In this document: one piece after another, positions 5,597-10,084 of the stretch
Layout: every line of letters begins with the position of its first letter
How positions within the stretch are numbered: position 1 is the first letter of the stretch
Source: JAAXTT01 sp964530215
GTDB taxonomy: Bacteria; Bacillota; Desulfotomaculia; Desulfotomaculales; Desulfocucumaceae
Direction of reading: 5' to 3'
DNA: 10,084 bases
Assembly (NCBI GenBank): GCA_964530215.1
Contig: CAZHAJ010000065.1
Coordinates: 1-10,084 of the forward strand
Position numbers and translations under genes: made by a program
Notes under the pieces: generated by a model
What the model saw: only the letters and a program-made list of their open reading frames with translations
Databases searched by the model: none
What the model was told of the DNA's origin: nothing

Positions 5597-6877
5597 ATGA
5601 GCGATAAAAAAAGAGGTTTTGAGACCTTGGCTTTACACTCCGGTCAAAAACCAGATCCCACCACAGGCTCAAGAGCAGTACCTATATATCAAACAACTTC
5701 ATATACCTTTAGCGATGCTGAGCATGCTGAGAGACTTTTTGCACTGGAGGAGCCTGGGAACATATATACCAGGATAATGAATCCCACCACAGATGTTTTT
5801 GAACAAAGAATGGCAGCATTGGAAAACGGTTTAGCTGCTTTAGCCACCTCATCTGGGCAGGCCGCAGAATTTCTTGCTGTTGCTAACCTGGCCGAAGCCG
5901 GTGATGAGATAGTGTCTGCCAACAGTTTGTATGGTGGTACATACAATCTTTTTAACGCTACAATGAGAAAATTTGGAATCGATGTTAAGTTTGTTGATCC
6001 GTCCAGCCCCCAAGCATTTAAGGAGGCAATAACTGCTAAAACAAAAGCATTATATGCAGAATCCAGCGGCAATCCCAAACTGGATGTGATTGATATTGGG
6101 GCTGTGGCCGATATAGCTCATTCTGCAGGTATACCATTGATAATTGACAATACCGTACCCAGCCCATATATCTGTCGACCTTTGGAGCATGGTGCCGACA
6201 TAGTTATTCATTCAGCTACCAAGTTTATCGGTGGCCATGGTACCAGCATCGGTGGTGTTATTGTCGATGGCGGTAAATTTGACTGGAGTAACGGCAAATT
6301 TCCGCAATTTACCGAACCGGATCCCACCTACCATGGTGTAAGTTATACCGAATCCTTTGGGGCAGCTGCGTATATTGCCAAGGCAAGAGTGCAGCTATTA
6401 AGGGATTTGGGTACTACCCTCAGTCCCTTTAATGCGTTTTTGCTGCTGCAGGGTCTGGAGACACTACCTTTAAGAATGGAAAGGCATAGCTCTAATGCCT
6501 TGGCTGTGGCAGAGTTTCTGGAAGGGCATCCTAAGGTATCTTGGGTAAATTATCCCGGACTGATAAATAATAAATATCATGAAATGGCAAAGCGCTATTA
6601 TCAGAATGGTTATGGGGCTATAGTAACTTTTGGAGTAAAAGGTGACCAAAGCAGTGCCAAGAAGTTTATTAACCAACTGGAGATTTTTTCTTTGCTGGCC
6701 AATATCGGTGATGCCAAATCCTTAGTAATCCATCCGGCATCCACCACACATCAGCAGCTTACAGTTGAGGAGAGGTTGTCAACGGGGGTAACTGAGGATA
6801 TGATTCGTCTTTCCGTCGGTCTAGAGACAGTGGCTGATCTAATTGATGATTTGGATCAGGCTCTTAACAAGATTTAA
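5597..6877 (+). CDS. metY: O-acetylhomoserine aminocarboxypropyltransferase (O-acetylhomoserine sulfhydrylase)
   Basis: This is a PLP enzyme of the Cys/Met metabolism family that converts O-acetylhomoserine and sulfide to homocysteine (methanethiol would give methionine directly). From the ATG at 5597 it is 426 residues, the usual MetY length; gamma-synthases and lyases of the family are nearer 380-400. Seen: FETLALHSGQKPDPTTGSRA near the N-terminus, YTRIMNPTTDVFE at 57-69, the SSGQAA loop at 85-90, DNTVPSPY at 184-191, and SATKFIGGHG at 206-215 with Lys209 the PLP lysine. The C-terminal GDAKSLVIHPASTTH block is at 371-385. The start is fixed by a perfect AAGGAGG (5584-5590) 6 nt upstream. 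An in-frame ATG at 5558 overlapping the rrf2 stop lacks a ribosome site. Last gene of the cysK-rrf2-metY operon, 38 nt after rrf2. metX is not in the window. Confidence 0.95.
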   Translation: MSDKKRGFETLALHSGQKPDPTTGSRAVPIYQTTSYTFSDAEHAERLFALEEPGNIYTRIMNPTTDVFEQRMAALENGLAALATSSGQAAEFLAVANLAEAGDEIVSANSLYGGTYNLFNATMRKFGIDVKFVDPSSPQAFKEAITAKTKALYAESSGNPKLDVIDIGAVADIAHSAGIPLIIDNTVPSPYICRPLEHGADIVIHSATKFIGGHGTSIGGVIVDGGKFDWSNGKFPQFTEPDPTYHGVSYTESFGAAAYIAKARVQLLRDLGTTLSPFNAFLLLQGLETLPLRMERHSSNALAVAEFLEGHPKVSWVNYPGLINNKYHEMAKRYYQNGYGAIVTFGVKGDQSSAKKFINQLEIFSLLANIGDAKSLVIHPASTTHQQLTVEERLSTGVTEDMIRLSVGLETVADLIDDLDQALNKI

Positions 6878-6903
6878 ACCATGGTTTGGTATTCTAAATG
6901 TAT

Positions 6904-6951
6904 GAAATGGACCCTGGATGCTTTTGAGGGTCCATTTCCATTTTATGTTTT
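6904..6951 (+). terminator. Rho-independent terminator after metY
   Basis: A perfect 12-bp stem, GAAATGGACCCT (6904-6915) pairing with AGGGTCCATTTC (6927-6938), encloses an 11-nt loop and is followed by the T-rich tail CATTTTATGTTTT. It begins 27 nt after the metY stop. It also lies 20 nt beyond the stop of the convergent cyclase gene, so the hairpin may slow transcripts from both sides, though the minus-strand tail is less T-rich. Confidence 0.85.
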
Positions 6952-6957
6952 GACCTT

Positions 6958-8475
6958 TTAGCAGCAGGTTTTGTTTCGACCGCTATTTTTTGCTTTATAC
7001 AAAGCAGAATCAGCTTGGTTTAGTATTTGTTGAATACTTAAACTCCTATGGTTATTTTCTACCGTGACTACCCCAATACTTACCGTGATTTTAATGGACT
7101 GGGTATTAAAAACAATTTCTGATCGGGATGTCCGTTCCCTGATATCTTCGGCAATCTTAAAAGCATTCTCCTTGTTTGTTCCGGACAGCAGTATAACAAA
7201 TTCTTCCCCTCCAAACCTTCCTATTATGTCGGTAATGCGTATTCTATCTTTGCAGAGTTTGGCAAATGCTGTCAGGACTTCGTCTCCAGCCATGTGTCCA
7301 TAGAGGTCATTAACTTTTTTAAAGTGATCGATATCCAGAATTAAAAGCGAGAAGCAACCGCCATATCGTTTGGTTCTTAATAGTTCTTTTTCAGCTTCTT
7401 CCAGAAGTCTTCTTCTATTATATATTTGGGTTAACGAATCATAATTAGCAAAAAAGTTGAGATCCCGGAGGACTTTTTTATGTTTTGTAATATCCAAAAT
7501 AAAATATACATAACCCAATATCTTTTTATCTATTCTCAAAGGAGTGATGCGAAACTCTAAAAACTTAGATGTACCGTCTCTTATTATTTCCAGCTCAAAG
7601 GAGCCCTTCTGATGCCTGATGATTTTTTTGCTTTCTTCTAGGGTGTTTAAATCTAGACCTATATTTTTACTATTTAACCAAGTAAATAACTTTTTAGCTG
7701 CCGCATTGAAATCAATAAGGCGATGCTTGCAATCAATTACAATAATTCCTTCATAAATATCTGAAAAGACAACACTTCTTACAATATCTATAAGTTCAAA
7801 AAAATCAAATTTGAATAGTACTACGAAGGCACATATTGCAAACAGGCCAAGCCCAATAGGCATTAGGTCTATGTTGTAAGGGGAAAAACCTGCAAGGTAA
7901 GCAAGGTTGAGGACGCTTGGGCACAATGAACCAATAAGCATCCAAAAAGAGGGGGTTTGTAGTTTGTAGTTATCAAGTCGCCAGGAGTTGTAAAAAATGA
8001 TAACTCCTATTGTAAAAACCAGATAAGAATATGCAGTGTGTATGTAATATCCTAAACCCTTTACGGTTTGGAGAATTATAAAGCCATCATATTGCCTAGC
8101 AAGAACTTCTTTATAAAAGAAGTGATGAAACTCATTGGTAACAACCAGAAAAAGGGTTGTTGCAGGGACTAAAAACAAAACTATATTATACTGCCATTTG
8201 AGATTTCGATTGAAGTGAAATTTGTAAGAAAAAAGAAGCCATAAAGTGGTAAGAAAACTTGCTCCAAAATACTGCATAATAAGTAAAAGCTTCATATTTT
8301 CGAGGTTGTCGGCACGCAGTTCAAGGCCATAGCCGAAAATATATACAGCCACCGATAAGCACAGAATAGAAAATGATGCTGAAAGTCTGTTATGCTGCTT
8401 ATATAGAGAGTAAAAAAATAAGATGATGTAAGAAGTGGCAATTATTAGTAGTATTAGGGATAACAAGTTTATCAT
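6958..8475 (-). CDS. Membrane diguanylate cyclase: 7TM sensor, PAS and GGDEF domains
   Basis: This protein probably makes cyclic di-GMP from two GTP in response to a membrane-side signal. Residues 1-225 contain about seven hydrophobic helices in the pattern of the histidine-kinase N-terminal 7TM domain. Residues about 233-335 form a PAS domain (DIYEGIIVIDCKHRLIDFN, ending in the PAC-like GYVYFILDITKHKK). The GGDEF domain spans about 340-503, opening with YDSLTQIYNRRRL (345-357). Catalytic features are intact: metal-binding DIDHFKKVND (381-390) and GGEEF (422-426). RITD at 413-416, five residues before GGEEF, is a complete RxxD inhibitory site, so product feedback is expected. No EAL or HD-GYP domain. 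The ATG has AAAGGA 9 nt upstream. It stands alone, convergent to metY, and its ligand is unknown. No clear promoter was found upstream. Confidence 0.92.
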   Translation of the reverse strand: MINLLSLILLIIATSYIILFFYSLYKQHNRLSASFSILCLSVAVYIFGYGLELRADNLENMKLLLIMQYFGASFLTTLWLLFSYKFHFNRNLKWQYNIVLFLVPATTLFLVVTNEFHHFFYKEVLARQYDGFIILQTVKGLGYYIHTAYSYLVFTIGVIIFYNSWRLDNYKLQTPSFWMLIGSLCPSVLNLAYLAGFSPYNIDLMPIGLGLFAICAFVVLFKFDFFELIDIVRSVVFSDIYEGIIVIDCKHRLIDFNAAAKKLFTWLNSKNIGLDLNTLEESKKIIRHQKGSFELEIIRDGTSKFLEFRITPLRIDKKILGYVYFILDITKHKKVLRDLNFFANYDSLTQIYNRRRLLEEAEKELLRTKRYGGCFSLLILDIDHFKKVNDLYGHMAGDEVLTAFAKLCKDRIRITDIIGRFGGEEFVILLSGTNKENAFKIAEDIRERTSRSEIVFNTQSIKITVSIGVVTVENNHRSLSIQQILNQADSALYKAKNSGRNKTCC

Positions 8476-8619
8476 TTTAAAGAGTCCTTTAATACTAAGG
8501 AAATTACTATGTTATTAATATACTTGCTGAAATGTAAAAAAACAACAATTAATTACTAAGTCAGTAAACACTTTTTATAGGCATTTATGTTGTATCAGAT
8601 TATTTTTACCGACAATTCG

Positions 8620-8628
8620 TGTTATAAT
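8620..8628 (+). promoter_or_regulatory. Extended -10 promoter for the acyltransferase gene
   Basis: TGTTATAAT, identical to the element before the activase gene, gives a perfect TATAAT (8623-8628) with the TGn extension. The sequence 17 bases upstream (TTATTT) is a poor -35. Transcription would start near 8635, inside the 18-bp tandem repeat, leaving a leader of about 50 nt. Confidence 0.6.
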
Positions 8629-8664
8629 TTATGATTGTTAATATCTTTATGATTGTTAATATCT
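8629..8664 (+). repeat. Two perfect tandem copies of an 18-bp unit in the acyltransferase leader
   Basis: The unit TTATGATTGTTAATATCT occurs at 8629-8646 and again at 8647-8664 with no mismatch. Each unit contains the imperfect dyad GATTGTTAATATC. The repeat begins at the last base of the -10 element and covers the likely transcription start. It could be a repressor site, or a slipped-strand duplication of the leader. No third copy is present nearby. Confidence 0.75.
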
Positions 8665-8686
8665 GATTTGCAAAGAAAGGGATAAT

Positions 8687-9745
8687 ATGGTTAACAGGGT
8701 AAAAGAAATTGCATATATGAGGGCATTTGCAGCACTATCAATAATATTGATCCACTCGACATCCGGATATATCAATGCAGGTTTTTGGGGTTCTGCATTA
8801 AACCAGTTTCCCCGTTTTGGTTCTCCGCTTTTTGTGATGATGTCAGGATTTATTTTGTACCACATTGAATTGAAAAGACCTTCTGATTCCTATATAAACT
8901 TTTTCAAACATAGATTTTTAAAGGTGGCAATACCTTATCTAGTCTGGACATTATTTTATACCACCTTTTCGCTGAGAGCTCAAATATTTGGAGACGGTAT
9001 CATTTTGTTTTTGCCCACCGTCAAATTGTACCTGATGAATATTTTAACCGGTACGGGTTACGTACATTTGTACTTCATTCTTATCATGGTACAGCTATAC
9101 AGTATTTTTCCGCTGCTAAAAAAAGCTATGGAAAAATATACATATCCAACGATGGTGGTTGCTACTTTAGTTTCTTTGATATTTCAAACCCTCATTTATA
9201 TCCACCGTCTCGGTATTATCACCCTGCTTGACGTGGGGTTTGCCTATGCCACAATGTTTCCCGGCTGGCTTATGTTTTTTTGCCTTGGTATCTATCTGAA
9301 AATGAACTTGGAGCGAAGCATAGCTTTTTGGCAAACAAAAAAAGCTGCCTGTTTACTAATCTGGTTCACCTTAATGATTACTGCCATGTATGAAGTAACA
9401 GTAAGCCCGGTAAATATTTCTTTAAGACCGGTTATATCCCTATATGGTCTGTCCACATTCTTTCTTTTTTATTTGATCTTTGAAAGGGTTAAGAATATAA
9501 TTCCTTCCAAGCTTGACTCATTGATTGAATGGATAGCCAATAACTCCTTTGATATTTATCTTATCCATCCGTTGGTACTAAATCTTCTCGTGATGATTCA
9601 CCATTGGGGGGGATATCATGGTGCCTTTGGTCTTTATATATTTGCAGTTTTATTTACCTGTATTATCATATTAATTTTAAATAAAATTAAAGGTCTAATT
9701 AAGTCAGCACCTTTAAAGCAAGGAGTCGTTGCAAATAGTAAATGA
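8687..9745 (+). CDS. Acyltransferase 3 family membrane protein (OafA/YiaH/IcaC-like)
   Basis: Members of this family move acetyl or other acyl groups across or onto cell-surface sugars. At 352 residues and with about ten hydrophobic helices it fits the single-domain form without a C-terminal SGNH domain. The N-terminal MRAFAALSIILIHST carries the conserved Arg12 and His23. The block FGSPLFVMMSGFILY (44-58) and the C-terminal SFDIYLIHPLVL (287-298) are characteristic. AAAGGGA lies 4 nt before the ATG, downstream of an extended -10 promoter and tandem repeat. No glycosyltransferase or polysaccharide genes are in view, so the acceptor (cell wall glycan, lipid-linked sugar or exopolysaccharide) is unknown. 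The nearby cyclic di-GMP gene is divergent from it; a link through surface polysaccharide is speculation. Confidence 0.88.
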   Translation: MVNRVKEIAYMRAFAALSIILIHSTSGYINAGFWGSALNQFPRFGSPLFVMMSGFILYHIELKRPSDSYINFFKHRFLKVAIPYLVWTLFYTTFSLRAQIFGDGIILFLPTVKLYLMNILTGTGYVHLYFILIMVQLYSIFPLLKKAMEKYTYPTMVVATLVSLIFQTLIYIHRLGIITLLDVGFAYATMFPGWLMFFCLGIYLKMNLERSIAFWQTKKAACLLIWFTLMITAMYEVTVSPVNISLRPVISLYGLSTFFLFYLIFERVKNIIPSKLDSLIEWIANNSFDIYLIHPLVLNLLVMIHHWGGYHGAFGLYIFAVLFTCIIILILNKIKGLIKSAPLKQGVVANSK

Positions 9746-10004
9746 TATTTTTGTATGGTATTTGATGGGAATAAATATTCTTGGAACTGCACTTATGCTG
9801 CTGGACAAGATTAAATCTCGGATGGGTTCTTGGAGGATATCTGAAAAGAAACTAATTGCCACAGCATTATTGGGAGGCTCTGTTGGCATATATTTAGGTG
9901 TGAAATTTTTTCGACATAAGACAAGGCATATTGTATTTAACACCTATGTTCCCATAATGATTTTTGTGCAGTTGGCATTTATAATGCTGTTAATGCGCTT
10001 GTAA
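9729..10004 (+). CDS. DUF1294 small membrane protein
   Basis: This is a protein of about 91 residues with the DUF1294 pattern: a first helix (about 9-25) ending in LLDKIKSR (24-31), then SWRISEKKL (34-42), a glycine-rich helix ALLGGSVGIYLGVKFF (46-61), the basic FRHKTRH (61-67), and a last helix at about 70-89. Function of the family is unknown. The start is uncertain. TTG at 9729 has AGGAG only 3 nt upstream (9721-9725) and overlaps the acyltransferase by 17 nt. The next candidates, TTG 9762 and ATG 9765, lack a ribosome site and would shorten the first helix. An ATG at 9742 is out of frame. The overlap suggests co-transcription with the acyltransferase. Confidence 0.85.
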   Translation: MQIVNDIFVWYLMGINILGTALMLLDKIKSRMGSWRISEKKLIATALLGGSVGIYLGVKFFRHKTRHIVFNTYVPIMIFVQLAFIMLLMRL

Positions 10005-10008
10005 ATTT

Positions 10009-10084
10009 GGTTCAATTTTCAGAGGTTAGACCACCTGTTAACTGTTTATGATTTCAGACACAGTAGTTGAACCCTTGTTTTTGA
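10009..10084 (+). terminator. Possible terminator-like inverted repeat after the DUF1294 gene
   Basis: GGTTCAA (10009-10015) pairs perfectly with TTGAACC (10067-10073), followed by CTTGTTTTTGA at the window edge. The 51-nt loop is much longer than in a normal terminator, though it holds a small AGGT/ACC(T) hairpin. It may be a structured 3' end, or a chance repeat cut by the window edge. Confidence 0.25.

Noticed and set aside
5689..6078. 129-codon open frame on the minus strand inside metY, and a similar 109-codon one inside cysK (4387-4716)
   Set aside because: Both are antisense to strongly conserved enzymes, have no family resemblance and look like by-products of the coding frame opposite.

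Overview
The window looks like a chromosomal segment from an anaerobic, low-to-moderate GC Gram-positive bacterium, most like the Desulfotomaculum/Pelotomaculum side of the Clostridia (Peptococcaceae). The hints are an oxygen-sensitive acyl-CoA dehydratase activase, strong GGAGG-type ribosome binding sites, frequent GTG and TTG starts, and a CymR/IscR-like Rrf2 regulator beside cysK. The taxon is an inference; no rRNA or other phylogenetic marker is present.

Region 1 (1-2569, plus strand). About 330 bases without a recognisable gene are followed by an extended -10 promoter and a tight three-gene run: a 2-hydroxyacyl-CoA dehydratase activase (HgdC type), the lipoprotein signal peptidase LspA, and an RluD-type 23S rRNA pseudouridine synthase. 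lspA starts 4 nt after the activase stop, and rluD overlaps the lspA stop by one base.

Region 2 (2566-3908, minus strand). A DUF441 (UPF0756) membrane protein overlaps the rluD stop tail to tail by 4 nt. Upstream of it on the same strand lies a phosphosulfolactate synthase (ComA/YitD family), which joins sulfite to phosphoenolpyruvate.

Region 3 (3909-6951, plus strand). A 238-nt divergent control region carries a good sigma-A promoter, an inverted repeat and a direct repeat. It leads into cysK, an Rrf2-family regulator with three cysteines, and an O-acetylhomoserine sulfhydrylase (metY), closed by a 12-bp stem terminator. Together these form a sulfur assimilation unit: sulfide into cysteine (CysK), sulfide into homocysteine (MetY), with a built-in regulator. 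The divergent comA draws on sulfite. The most attractive hypothesis here is that one Rrf2 regulator, possibly working with CysK as CymR does in Bacillus subtilis and possibly sensing Fe-S status, controls both directions from the shared intergenic region.

Region 4 (6958-8475, minus strand). A membrane diguanylate cyclase with a seven-helix N-terminal sensor, a PAS domain and an intact GGEEF active site plus RxxD inhibitory site.

Region 5 (8476-10084, plus strand). An extended -10 promoter followed directly by two perfect 18-bp tandem repeats drives an acyltransferase-3 family membrane protein. A small DUF1294 membrane protein with a TTG start overlaps its end. I see no mobile element, CRISPR array, rRNA or tRNA. 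Most of the window is ordinary housekeeping and metabolic sequence; the regulatory DNA around the sulfur genes and the 18-bp repeat are the best leads.
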